DNA of 64,000 nucleotides. It comes from Haliscomenobacteraceae bacterium. GTDB taxonomy: Bacteria; Bacteroidota; Bacteroidia; Chitinophagales; Saprospiraceae. A program made the position numbers and the translations under genes. The notes below the pieces were generated by a model, which ran no database searches, was not told the DNA's origin, and saw only the letters and a program-made list of their open reading frames with translations. Positions 1 to 7,971 of this stretch are shown here, piece by piece. The stretch spans positions 1 through 64,000 of the forward strand of contig CANMVX010000010.1 of the NCBI GenBank assembly GCA_947501115.1. The letters are read 5' to 3'. Each line of letters begins with the position of its first letter. Position 1 is the first letter of the stretch.

Positions 1-1152
1 AAGGGGGATCAATTCTTTTCCGTGGTCACAGAGGCTAAAGATCCATCGAAAAATATACAGATAAAAGGTTCTGTAGAGAATAAGCTGTTTTATGGCTACA
101 TGAATTTTTTATCAGAGAAGAGGCCACAATCTGAGGCTTTGAATAATCAATTGAAAGAGGAAAAGGATTCCATTAAAATAAAAGAAATAGAAATAGCGAT
201 AGATAAAATCGATGAAGAGGTAGAGCAGTTTCAATCATCCTTCGTTGTAAACAATGCCAATACTTTCACAGGCGCCATTATAAAGGCAAATACCCCCATT
301 AAATTACCTGAATTTTCAGGCACCGAAGAGGAACAGCAAAGAGAAGCATTTTACTATAACAGAGATCATTTTTTTGATAATCTGGACCTTGGTGATGCTC
401 GTTTCTTAAGAACTCCTTTTCTTTTTGAAAGGGTAAATACTTATGTTGGAAAGCTGCAGGTTCAAGTGCCTGATTCTTTAATTAAGGCCATAGATTATGT
501 CTTGGAAAAAACCAGAAATGCGCAGGAATCTTTCCGTTATTTTGCCGTACATTACTTAAATGAATATGCCAATTCAAAGTTTGTAGGTATGGATGCCGTT
601 TATGTCCATCTGGCTGAAAAGTATTACGGCAGTGGCCAAGCTCCTTGGGTCGATTCAACGCAATTAGCTAAAATTGTTGAAAATGCCGTTGCGCTGAAAC
701 CTATTTTAATAGGTAAATTGGCTCCAAATATTAAAATGCAGCTGAGAGATGGTTCTCCCATTACCCTTCACGATGTAAAATCGCCTTATACCTTACTTTA
801 TTTTTGGCGTTATGACTGTGGACATTGTAAAGAATCAATGCCCGATTTAAAGGCTTTCTATGAAGAATATAAAAATAAAGGCGTTAAAATATTTGCCGTT
901 TGTGTAAAATTTAATGACGAAATTGGCGATTGCTGGAAGTATGTTGACGAAAATAAGCTCGATGGTTGGATTCATACCGTTGATCCTTATCTTAAATCGA
1001 AATTTTACTCTCTATACAATGTTAAAACTACGCCTCAAATTTTTATCCTTGACAAGAACAAGAAAATAATCAGCAAAGGAATTGGTGCGCCTCAATTAAA
1101 AGAGGTTATGGAAAAAATCATAGAATTCGACAAAAAAGCACCAACAGAATAA
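1..1152 (+). CDS. TlpA-like thiol-disulfide oxidoreductase, 5' truncated
   Basis: The reading frame is open to base 1, so the true start lies off the left edge; the GTG at 22 is only the first start-like codon. The C-terminal third is a thioredoxin fold with the redox motif CGHC (codons at 817-828) after a YFW strand and a cis-Pro region (TTPQIF) near the end, typical of TlpA/ResA-like proteins. The part before it is a helical region like the DUF4369/DUF5106 domains that precede thioredoxin domains in Bacteroidota; that assignment is from memory of the family. Such proteins are usually exported and act in periplasmic disulfide reduction or cytochrome maturation. The signal peptide would be in the missing part. 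The stop overlaps the next ATG by one base (TAATG), so it is probably cotranscribed with sixA. Confidence 0.85.
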   Translation, partial: KGDQFFSVVTEAKDPSKNIQIKGSVENKLFYGYMNFLSEKRPQSEALNNQLKEEKDSIKIKEIEIAIDKIDEEVEQFQSSFVVNNANTFTGAIIKANTPIKLPEFSGTEEEQQREAFYYNRDHFFDNLDLGDARFLRTPFLFERVNTYVGKLQVQVPDSLIKAIDYVLEKTRNAQESFRYFAVHYLNEYANSKFVGMDAVYVHLAEKYYGSGQAPWVDSTQLAKIVENAVALKPILIGKLAPNIKMQLRDGSPITLHDVKSPYTLLYFWRYDCGHCKESMPDLKAFYEEYKNKGVKIFAVCVKFNDEIGDCWKYVDENKLDGWIHTVDPYLKSKFYSLYNVKTTPQIFILDKNKKIISKGIGAPQLKEVMEKIIEFDKKAPTE

Positions 1153-1649
1153 TGCAAATGAAAGAGCTATTTATTCTTAGACATGCTGAGGCTGTTAGTG
1201 CGAAATATAATACATCTGATTTTGACAGGCAACTGAGTAAAGATGGTGTTTTAGAAGCCAGGCAGTTGGGTAAAAGGTGTAATGAAGTGCATTTATTACC
1301 ATCTGTAATTTATAGTAGCTCGGCCAGAAGGGCACTTACCACCGCTATTATTTTTGCTGAGGAAACTAATATTTCGCAAGATAAAATAGTCGTTCTTCCA
1401 AAACTGTATGATCTCTATCCAGATCAATTAATGGACATTATCTTAGAAACCTCAGATGATTTTTCAAGGGTAATGGTCGTTGGACACAATCCCGTTCTTA
1501 CCGTTTTTTTGAACATTTATACCATAGAAGGAGTTGTCAATTTACCTACGGGTACTTTAGTCCAGGTAGAATATCCCAATATTGAAACCTGGCAATCAAT
1601 TAAGGAGGCGAAAGGAAATATTAAGGCAATATGGAAACCACAATGGTAA
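1152..1649 (+). CDS. sixA: SixA-like phosphohistidine phosphatase
   Basis: A 165-residue histidine-phosphatase-superfamily protein. The RHAEA motif near residue 10 supplies the catalytic histidine, SSSARRA holds the phosphate-pocket arginine, and VVGHNP near residue 110 is the second conserved histidine motif. Size and motifs fit SixA, which in E. coli acts on phosphohistidine in phosphotransfer proteins; the target here is unknown. The start may be the ATG at 1152 or the one at 1158. It overlaps the upstream gene by one base and the downstream lipoprotein gene by up to 19 bases, so the three form a tight operon. Confidence 0.85.
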   Translation: MQMKELFILRHAEAVSAKYNTSDFDRQLSKDGVLEARQLGKRCNEVHLLPSVIYSSSARRALTTAIIFAEETNISQDKIVVLPKLYDLYPDQLMDIILETSDDFSRVMVVGHNPVLTVFLNIYTIEGVVNLPTGTLVQVEYPNIETWQSIKEAKGNIKAIWKPQW

Positions 1650-1963
1650 AATCAATGGTTTTATTTGTTCTTTTTATCGTACTTTTAAATGGGTGTGAAG
1701 AAAAAGCTGAACCTTACGATTTTTCAGATAAGGAAATAAAAACAATTCTTGCTGATATTCATACTTCAGAGGCTGCTTTACAATCCGTTTTTGGTATTAG
1801 AAAAGATAGTTTAAGACAAGTTTACATGAATGATATTTATAAAATACATCACACAGATTCTTTAAAAATAGTTCGTTTACTTAATAAATTAAGGGAGGAT
1901 CCAGAAAAAATAGAAATTGTTTATCAACAACTATTAGAAGAAATGTCATCTATTCCTGACTAG
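1631..1963 (+). CDS. small lipoprotein, DUF4296-like
   Basis: A 110-residue protein with a lipoprotein signal: a hydrophobic segment ending in LLNGC, with the acylated cysteine at residue 22 if the start is 1631. ATGs at 1643 and 1655 give shorter but still valid signal peptides. The rest is helical and charged and resembles the DUF4296 family of Bacteroidota lipoproteins, whose function is not known. The position directly after sixA, overlapping it, suggests co-expression only. About 90 AT-rich bases separate it from the response regulator gene, and I see no clear terminator there. Confidence 0.75.
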   Translation: METTMVKSMVLFVLFIVLLNGCEEKAEPYDFSDKEIKTILADIHTSEAALQSVFGIRKDSLRQVYMNDIYKIHHTDSLKIVRLLNKLREDPEKIEIVYQQLLEEMSSIPD

Positions 1964-2055
1964 TTTCTATAAAATTAACATTTAATTAATGTATTTAATT
2001 CATTATAAATATTTGTTAAAGTTAGATTTACGCATGATTTACAAGAGACAATAAA

Positions 2056-2742
2056 ATGAATATGGTTAAAATCTTAATTGTTGATGATGAACCAGATATT
2101 TTAGAATTTCTGAGGTACAATCTTGAAAAAGAACAGTTTGTCGTCTTTTCTGCCGGAGATGGGATCACGGGTTTCCAAATAGCAAAGAAAGAAATGCCAG
2201 ATCTCATTATTTTAGATATAATGATGCCTAAAATGGATGGCGTAGAGTTATGCAGGTTAATAAGAGCTGATGACAATCTTAAAAATACATTAATTACCTT
2301 TCTGACGGCTCGTGAAGAAGAATACTCTCAAATTGCAGCGTTGGATGTTGGTGGTGATGATTATATCACAAAGCCCATTCGGCCAAGGGTGCTGATAAGT
2401 AGAATTAAAGCTTTATTGCGTCGTAAACATACAGATTCGGCTGAAATGGAAGAAGAAACATGGCTTGAATTTGGAGATTTAAGGATTGATAAGGAAAAGG
2501 TGATGATTATCAAAAATGGAGAGCAAATAGATTTAGCTCGTAAAGAGCTGGAATTATTAATGCTGCTCGTGTCAAAACCAGGAAAAGTATTCTCCAGAGA
2601 AGAAATTTTTAATAAAATATGGGGAAATGATGTCATCGTAGGTAATAGAACCATTGATGTGCATATAAGAAAGTTACGAGAAAAAATTGGTGATGATTTT
2701 ATTAAAACGATAAAAGGTATAGGGTATAAATTTGACTTTTAA
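2056..2742 (+). CDS. OmpR/PhoB-family response regulator
   Basis: A 228-residue two-domain regulator. The receiver domain (about 1-125) has the acidic pocket DDE near residues 10-12, the phosphoacceptor D54 in ILDIMMP and the conserved K106 in TKPI. The C-terminal part (about 135-228) is a winged-helix DNA-binding domain ending in the usual RKLREKIG and GIGYKF motifs. The stop codon overlaps the start of the histidine kinase gene (TAATG), so the two form a coupled two-component system. It looks most like the PhoB/PhoP branch common in Bacteroidota. No target can be read from this window. Confidence 0.93.
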   Translation: MNMVKILIVDDEPDILEFLRYNLEKEQFVVFSAGDGITGFQIAKKEMPDLIILDIMMPKMDGVELCRLIRADDNLKNTLITFLTAREEEYSQIAALDVGGDDYITKPIRPRVLISRIKALLRRKHTDSAEMEEETWLEFGDLRIDKEKVMIIKNGEQIDLARKELELLMLLVSKPGKVFSREEIFNKIWGNDVIVGNRTIDVHIRKLREKIGDDFIKTIKGIGYKFDF

Positions 2743-3791
2743 TGCTTAAAAATCCAACGCCACACCAAATATCCATCAGGTCTTCATTGCTAACCTCCCT
2801 GGGGGTTATGTTTCTTGTTTTTATTTATTTTCAATATTTTTCCATTCCTCTAAAACCTTTGTATTATCTCTATTTTGTAACCATTGTTTTTGTTATTAAT
2901 TATTTTGTTTTTAAGCATTATCTCAGCGTATATGTTCAACGAAAAATAAAATTAATTTATAAAACGATCAGAGTTGAAAAATTACAGCCTGTAGAGAAAA
3001 AGAAACAAATAAATACCTTCAGAAATGTTTTGGAAGAGGTTGAAACAGAGGTAGCTGCCTGGGTTGAAGAGCAGAAACAGGAAATGGAGAAACAGAAGAT
3101 TTGGGCAGAATACAGAAGAAATTTTATGGGTGACGTGTCACACGAACTTAAAACACCTATTTTTAATATTCAGGGCTATATAGAAACTTTGCTTGACGGC
3201 GCTGTAGATGAACCCCACATCAACAGGCATTTTTTGCAAAAGGCTTCAAAAAATGTAGATCGTTTACAAACCATAATCAATGATTTGGAAACCATCTCAA
3301 GACTGGAATCGGGTGATTCTATGCTTGAATTACGCACTTTTGATATTAAAAAATTGGTAGAAGAAGTTTTTGAGGAGCTCGAAATTAAAGCAGCTGCCAG
3401 AAATGTATCACTGATTTTCAAAGAAGGCGCTCAGCAAGGTTTTAAAGTAAAAGCAGATAGAGAAAAAGTGCATCAGGTTCTTATCAATCTAGTGCACAAC
3501 GCTATCAAGTATGGTAAAAACAATGGCTATATAAAATTGTCATTCTATGACATGGAAAGGCAAATTTTAATCGAAGTTGCTGACAATGGAACAGGTATTT
3601 CTAAAGAACATCTTCCCCATTTGTTTGATCGTTTTTATCGGGTGGAAAAAAGCCGGTCCAGAAATGCCGGTGGAACAGGACTAGGCCTCGCTATTGTCAA
3701 ACACATTATTGAGGCACATCAACAAACAATACATGTTAGAAGTTCTGTAGAAATGGGATCAACCTTTGGATTTACATTAGAGAAGGCTTAA
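2742..3791 (+). CDS. sensor histidine kinase (PhoR-like)
   Basis: A 349-residue membrane kinase. Two N-terminal hydrophobic segments (about 17-32 and 40-58) have almost no loop between them, so there is little periplasmic sensor domain. A coiled coil leads to the H box VSHELKTP with the phosphorylated H134. The N box (NLVHNAIKYG), G1 box (DNGTGI), F box and G2 box (GTGLGLAI) are all present, so the kinase should be active. It partners the adjacent response regulator. With so small an external part, it probably senses through the membrane or another protein; that is inference. Confidence 0.93.
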   Translation: MLKNPTPHQISIRSSLLTSLGVMFLVFIYFQYFSIPLKPLYYLYFVTIVFVINYFVFKHYLSVYVQRKIKLIYKTIRVEKLQPVEKKKQINTFRNVLEEVETEVAAWVEEQKQEMEKQKIWAEYRRNFMGDVSHELKTPIFNIQGYIETLLDGAVDEPHINRHFLQKASKNVDRLQTIINDLETISRLESGDSMLELRTFDIKKLVEEVFEELEIKAAARNVSLIFKEGAQQGFKVKADREKVHQVLINLVHNAIKYGKNNGYIKLSFYDMERQILIEVADNGTGISKEHLPHLFDRFYRVEKSRSRNAGGTGLGLAIVKHIIEAHQQTIHVRSSVEMGSTFGFTLEKA

Positions 3792-3816
3792 ATTCTTTAT
3801 TTTAAAAAGGTTTGCC

Positions 3817-3824
3817 TATCTTTG
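3817..3824 (+). promoter_or_regulatory. Bacteroidota -7 box upstream of ABC-F gene
   Basis: TATCTTTG matches the Bacteroidota sigma-A -7 consensus TAnnTTTG exactly. It lies 32 bases before the ABC-F start and after the end of the histidine kinase gene. The -33 TTG is weak, with only a T-rich stretch at the expected distance. Confidence 0.55.
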
Positions 3825-3855
3825 CGCCCGAAAAAGAAGAACTTACCCATCATAT

Positions 3856-5772
3856 ATGATTAATTTATCTAATATTTATGTTCAGTACGGAGACAGAATT
3901 CTGCTGAACAAAATCAATCTTGTTATTGGAGAAAAGGATAAAATAGGTCTTGTCGGTCGTAATGGTGCCGGAAAATCTACCCTTCTCAAGATTATCGCCG
4001 GTGAATTATCACCACATGAAGGTAATATTGCGCGTCCTTCGACGAGCACCTTAGGGTATTTACACCAGGATATGGAAATTCCCCTGGGTAAAACCGTTCT
4101 TGAAGAAACGCTTACCGCTTTTGAAGAGGTGAGAGATCTGGAGATGAGATTAGCAAAAATTAACGAGGAAATGGCTCATAGGACGGACTATGAATCGGAT
4201 TCGTACTATAAATTGCTGGAAGATTTTTCTTACGTTAATGATAGGTTCCATTACCTTGGTGGTGATTCTATGCAGGCTGATGCTGAAAGAGTTCTTAAGG
4301 GATTAGGCTTCAAACCTTCAGATATGTCCCGCTTGACTGACGAATTTAGTGGTGGTTGGAAAATGAGGGTGGAATTAGCAAAAATGTTGTTGAAAAGACC
4401 CGATTATTTATTGCTCGACGAACCTACTAACCACCTTGATATTGAATCCATTATTTGGTTAGAAAATTTTTTAGTTGGTAATTCCGGTGCCCTCATTTTG
4501 ATTTCTCACGATAGAGAGTTTCTGAATAAAGTGACAAGCAGAACGGTTGAAGTCGAACTCGGTACCTTGCAAGATTATAAAGCTTCCTATAGTGATTATG
4601 TTGTGTTGCGTGAGGATAGGAGAGATAAATTAAAGTCGGCTTTTGACAATCAACAAAGGGTTATTGCAGATAAGGAGAAAACCATCTCCCGATTTATGGC
4701 TAAGTCCTCTAAAACAAAAATGGCTCAATCAATGCAAAAGCAATTGAATAAAATTGAGCGTATTGAACTTGACGAGACAGATGTTTCAGTAATGAATATT
4801 CGATTCCCAACAGCTCCCCGGTCGGGACAGGTCGCTCTCGATGTTGTCAATTTAAGCAAATCTTACGGAACTTTAAATATCCTGGATGATATCCATTTCA
4901 GAATGGATAGGGGAGAAAGAATTTCTTTCGTGGGTCAGAATGGTCAGGGAAAAACGACCCTGGCTAAGATTATAGTGAATGAATTAACTTATTCCAGCGG
5001 GGAATTGGTTTTGGGTCATAATGTAAAAATTGGTTACTATGCTCAAAATCAGGCCGAGAATATGTCGGGTTCAAAAACGGTTCTTGAAACTATGGAGGAT
5101 TCCTCACCCCCAGAAATGCGAACTAAAATAAGGTCTATTTTGGGTGCTTTTCTTTTTTCAGGTTCCGATGCTGAAAAAAAAGTATCCGTTCTTTCCGGTG
5201 GGGAAAGAGCTCGCCTTGCACTGGCTTGTTTACTCCTGAATCCTTTTAATTTACTCGTGCTGGATGAACCTACCAATCACCTGGATATGTTGTCAAAAGA
5301 TGTTTTGAAAAAAGCACTGTTGGAATATGATGGTACCTTGATAGTTGTTTCCCACGATAGAGAGTTTTTACAGGGCCTTACTGAAAAAACACTGGAGTTC
5401 AGAGATAGAAAACTATTTGAATATCTGGGAGATGTGAATTTCTTTTTAGAAAAAAGAGATTTGCAGAATATGAGGGAAGTTGAAAAGATTAATGTCCCGG
5501 TGGTTGAAAAAATTCAAACGCCAGTCGTTTCCAATGAAGAGAAAAAAAGGCTTCAAAAAAATGTGCAGCAGTCCGAAAGGAAAATTCAGGAGTTTGAGAA
5601 GGAAATAGCTAAAATGGAAAATGAAATGGCTTCTCCAGGTTATTTTGATCGCCCGGATATTAGCAAGCTGACGGATAAATACCATACGGTGAAAAAGCAG
5701 TTGGAAAATACCTTGGAACTTTGGGAAATAGCCGTGGCTGAAATTGAGGCGGCAGGGGTTTCTTTTGATTGA
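3856..5772 (+). CDS. ABC-F family ATPase
   Basis: A 638-residue soluble protein with two ABC domains and no membrane segments. The first Walker A is GRNGAGKST (residues 34-42) and the second is GQNGQGKTT near 360. Each half has a signature motif (FSGGWK and LSGGERAR) and a Walker B followed by DEPTNHLD. A charged linker lies between the halves, and a coiled-coil C-terminal extension (about 545-638) resembles the Uup/YheS-type tail. ABC-F proteins bind the ribosomal E site and help stalled translation, or protect against antibiotics. The sequence does not show which applies; a housekeeping translation factor is more likely than resistance. Confidence 0.9.
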   Translation: MINLSNIYVQYGDRILLNKINLVIGEKDKIGLVGRNGAGKSTLLKIIAGELSPHEGNIARPSTSTLGYLHQDMEIPLGKTVLEETLTAFEEVRDLEMRLAKINEEMAHRTDYESDSYYKLLEDFSYVNDRFHYLGGDSMQADAERVLKGLGFKPSDMSRLTDEFSGGWKMRVELAKMLLKRPDYLLLDEPTNHLDIESIIWLENFLVGNSGALILISHDREFLNKVTSRTVEVELGTLQDYKASYSDYVVLREDRRDKLKSAFDNQQRVIADKEKTISRFMAKSSKTKMAQSMQKQLNKIERIELDETDVSVMNIRFPTAPRSGQVALDVVNLSKSYGTLNILDDIHFRMDRGERISFVGQNGQGKTTLAKIIVNELTYSSGELVLGHNVKIGYYAQNQAENMSGSKTVLETMEDSSPPEMRTKIRSILGAFLFSGSDAEKKVSVLSGGERARLALACLLLNPFNLLVLDEPTNHLDMLSKDVLKKALLEYDGTLIVVSHDREFLQGLTEKTLEFRDRKLFEYLGDVNFFLEKRDLQNMREVEKINVPVVEKIQTPVVSNEEKKRLQKNVQQSERKIQEFEKEIAKMENEMASPGYFDRPDISKLTDKYHTVKKQLENTLELWEIAVAEIEAAGVSFD

Positions 5773-5852
5773 TCCTGCTTTTTTTACCCTTTTTTTATTG
5801 CGACTCCATACTTTTTTATATGTTTAATCGTTTTTTTGACAAATAAACCGCT

Positions 5853-6338
5853 ATGATAACTCGAATTTTCGCCTTTCTATTTTTTATAACTTCTTTTTCT
5901 TCTTTTGCGCAAACTTCTACTATTACGATAAAGATTGACAGTAAAGAAGCATCTTCAGGAGAGGTAGTCTGTTTAAATGTTTCTGGTTCAAATTTCAGAC
6001 GTATTCTATCCACCCAATACTCAATTCAGTGGGATCCTGCCGTTTTGTCTTATTCAGGGCTGATAAATTTTAAATTACCCTACATGACCAAAGAAAATTT
6101 TGGTATTCAAGCGGTGAGTAAAGGTATTTTGACTTGTATGTGGATTGATAATTCCTTAAAAGGCGTAAATCTGGTAGATGACTCCTCTTTGTACCAGGTT
6201 TGTTTCAAGGTAATTGGTAAATCGGGGGGCGTTTCAAGTATTAAATTTACACAAAAACCAACCCCTTTTGAGTCAGTTAATCTTGAAGAAAAGTTGGTCA
6301 CCATTCAGCCAGTATCTGGTAATATAAAAGTAAAATAA
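5853..6338 (+). CDS. secreted cohesin-like domain protein
   Basis: A 161-residue protein with an N-terminal signal peptide (hydrophobic 4-18, cleavage probably after FAQ). The rest reads as one beta-rich module with cohesin-like features: an early strand followed by a GEVVCLNVSG segment, then QYSIQWDPAVLSYSG, and a late CFKVIGKSGGVSSIKF strand pair. Cohesin modules bind dockerins in cellulosomes, but cohesin-like domains also occur in Bacteroidota surface proteins with unknown partners. No dockerin, sorting domain or anchoring motif is visible, so it should be periplasmic or released. A T-rich 80-base gap separates it from the ABC-F gene and contains TATGTTTA, a near match to a -7 box. Confidence 0.65.
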   Translation: MITRIFAFLFFITSFSSFAQTSTITIKIDSKEASSGEVVCLNVSGSNFRRILSTQYSIQWDPAVLSYSGLINFKLPYMTKENFGIQAVSKGILTCMWIDNSLKGVNLVDDSSLYQVCFKVIGKSGGVSSIKFTQKPTPFESVNLEEKLVTIQPVSGNIKVK

Positions 6339-6351
6339 AGCCTTAGGGCTT
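6338..6351. terminator. short hairpin between convergent genes
   Basis: AAGCC, a TTAG loop and GGCTT form a 5-base-pair hairpin between the cohesin-like gene and the convergent rlpA-type gene. The stem is short and the flanking T-run weak, so the terminator role is tentative. Confidence 0.3.
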
Positions 6352-6357
6352 AAAATA

Positions 6358-7194
6358 TTATTCTTGAAGGGGTACGATGAAACCCTCAATGCCATATTTT
6401 TCTTTAAGGTTTCCTTTATAACTATTGGCTTTCTCTCTGGTGGTGAAAGGGCCCAACAAAAGTTTATGAAGTACTAGTCCGTTTGCATTTTTAACCGTTT
6501 GAACCATAATTTGTTTAAACCAAGCGTTGTGTAACTTTGAAACTTCGCTCCACAGCACAGAAACATTTTGAAATGAGCCTACTTGTATGGCAAAGCCTTT
6601 TTCAGGGAGCCTGTTCAGCTGAATTTGATATAAACCAGGTTTGAGAGGTTCGCTTACCGGGGGCGAAACTAAACTCCTCTCTGTAACAGGATTTTGTTGT
6701 ATTCTTGATCCATCCACAGGATCAATACGTAGCGGTAAATCCTCGGTTTCCTTTATTTCTGTTTTGGTACTTCCCGGCTGATAAAACGGTATGTCAGGTT
6801 TCTTTTCTGGTTTTTCAACCAGAGGTTCTTCGATTTCCTTTTTGGGGAGAATAGTTAACTGAACATTTATTTTTTCATATTTTTTTAATCCAATAGTATA
6901 AGCTGCGGCTTTTGATAATGCCAAGATTCTGTTGGGTGTAAACGGTCCTCTATCATTAATTCTTACTACTACGGACATGCCGTTATCCAGTCTTGTTACC
7001 TTTACCATAGTGCCGAAGGGTATGGTATTATGTGCCGCTGTTAATTTGGACGGATCATATAATTCACTGGAAGAAGTAACCCTACTTGCATCAGATTCTT
7101 TATAATTAATGGCGAATCCTTTCTCTTGTCCAATAAGAATAGCTGTTCCTATGACTGAAAGTAAGCCAGACAAGATTAATCTTTGTAAAATCAT
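6358..7194 (-). CDS. rlpA: RlpA-like septal ring lytic transglycosylase with SPOR domain
   Basis: A 278-residue exported protein. After an N-terminal signal segment (about 4-22) comes a double-psi beta-barrel (about 25-115) with the RlpA hallmarks TAAHNTIPFGTMVKVT and RINDRGPF. A proline-rich linker follows, then a C-terminal SPOR domain (about 198-278) that starts FAIQVGSF. RlpA enzymes cleave denuded glycan strands, and SPOR domains target them to the division septum. The gene lies one base after the LysE-type gene and shares its promoter. Length and domain order are normal for Bacteroidota RlpA-family proteins. Confidence 0.88.
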   Translation of the reverse strand: MILQRLILSGLLSVIGTAILIGQEKGFAINYKESDASRVTSSSELYDPSKLTAAHNTIPFGTMVKVTRLDNGMSVVVRINDRGPFTPNRILALSKAAAYTIGLKKYEKINVQLTILPKKEIEEPLVEKPEKKPDIPFYQPGSTKTEIKETEDLPLRIDPVDGSRIQQNPVTERSLVSPPVSEPLKPGLYQIQLNRLPEKGFAIQVGSFQNVSVLWSEVSKLHNAWFKQIMVQTVKNANGLVLHKLLLGPFTTREKANSYKGNLKEKYGIEGFIVPLQE

Positions 7195-7195
7195 T

Positions 7196-7864
7196 TTAAC
7201 TAATTTGAGCGGCTAAATCAAAAATAAATATTCGGAACATTTGAAATAAACCCATCATTATTAGCAAAATTCCTATCAACTTAGGAAGTAATTTTTTAAA
7301 TTTTCCCAAGTGAGGTAAAAATCTATTTGCTAATAATGCGTAGGTGCTTAAGGTTATTAATTTCCCCAGTGCAGCGGCAGAAATGAAACATATAATCAAA
7401 TAATAAGGTGTATCTCCCTTAATATCAAATAAATTTATCGATCTGTAATAGGTTGTCATAGCAATCCAAAAGGCTATGGTTGGTATGTTCAACAGGGCAA
7501 TTAGCATACCACGGCAAAATTGTAAAAAGCCAGTATATTCTTTTTCGATGGCTAGAACCACTTTTTTGTTTTTCTCTTTTTTCAAAATAAAAAAGATACC
7601 GAAAAATATTAGAAAAATGGAGGTAAAAATTATGGTGAGGTGATGGTCTAAGAAAGGTACCAAATAAGTGGGACTTACCTGAATGGCTATAAATGATTGC
7701 AGTAATTCAATCATTGCAGCCGCAGCGGCAAAGCTTAATCCCGCTTTTTTATTTTTTTGAACGGTTGTGTAAATCACATTTAAATTTATTGGTCCAAATG
7801 GAATGGATGCCAATAAACTAGTTAAAAAAGTTACTGAAAAAATGAGTGTGTATTTAAAATACAT
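7196..7864 (-). CDS. LysE-type amino acid/metabolite exporter
   Basis: A 222-residue, highly hydrophobic protein with about six membrane segments. The N-terminal motif IPFGPINLNVIYTTVQKNKKAG matches the LysE/RhtB pattern (G-P plus N in the first helix, then a basic loop). Families of this type export amino acids or related small molecules from the cytoplasm; the substrate cannot be predicted. It is the first gene of a two-gene transcript with the RlpA-type gene, one base apart. Confidence 0.8.
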   Translation of the reverse strand: MYFKYTLIFSVTFLTSLLASIPFGPINLNVIYTTVQKNKKAGLSFAAAAAMIELLQSFIAIQVSPTYLVPFLDHHLTIIFTSIFLIFFGIFFILKKEKNKKVVLAIEKEYTGFLQFCRGMLIALLNIPTIAFWIAMTTYYRSINLFDIKGDTPYYLIICFISAAALGKLITLSTYALLANRFLPHLGKFKKLLPKLIGILLIMMGLFQMFRIFIFDLAAQIS

Positions 7865-7880
7865 AAAAATAAAATAATTG

Positions 7881-7888
7881 CAAATATA
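7881..7888 (-). promoter_or_regulatory. -7 box for the LysE-rlpA transcript
   Basis: On the minus strand this reads TATATTTG, an exact TAnnTTTG -7 match, 17 bases before the LysE-type start. The -33 region is not convincing. Confidence 0.45.
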
Positions 7889-7904
7889 ACTTAAAAAAGG
7901 GGAA

Positions 7905-7934
7905 TTGAATTACCCAAAAAATAAGTTATATTTG
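7905..7934 (+). promoter_or_regulatory. Bacteroidota promoter for the amidohydrolase gene
   Basis: TTG at 7905-7907, a 19-base spacer and TATATTTG at 7927-7934 form a near-ideal Bacteroidota -33/-7 promoter. It is 37 bases before the amidohydrolase start and back-to-back with the minus-strand -7 box. Confidence 0.65.
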
Positions 7935-7971
7935 GAATAAGAGAATAGATATTCATTTTAAAAAAAGAATC

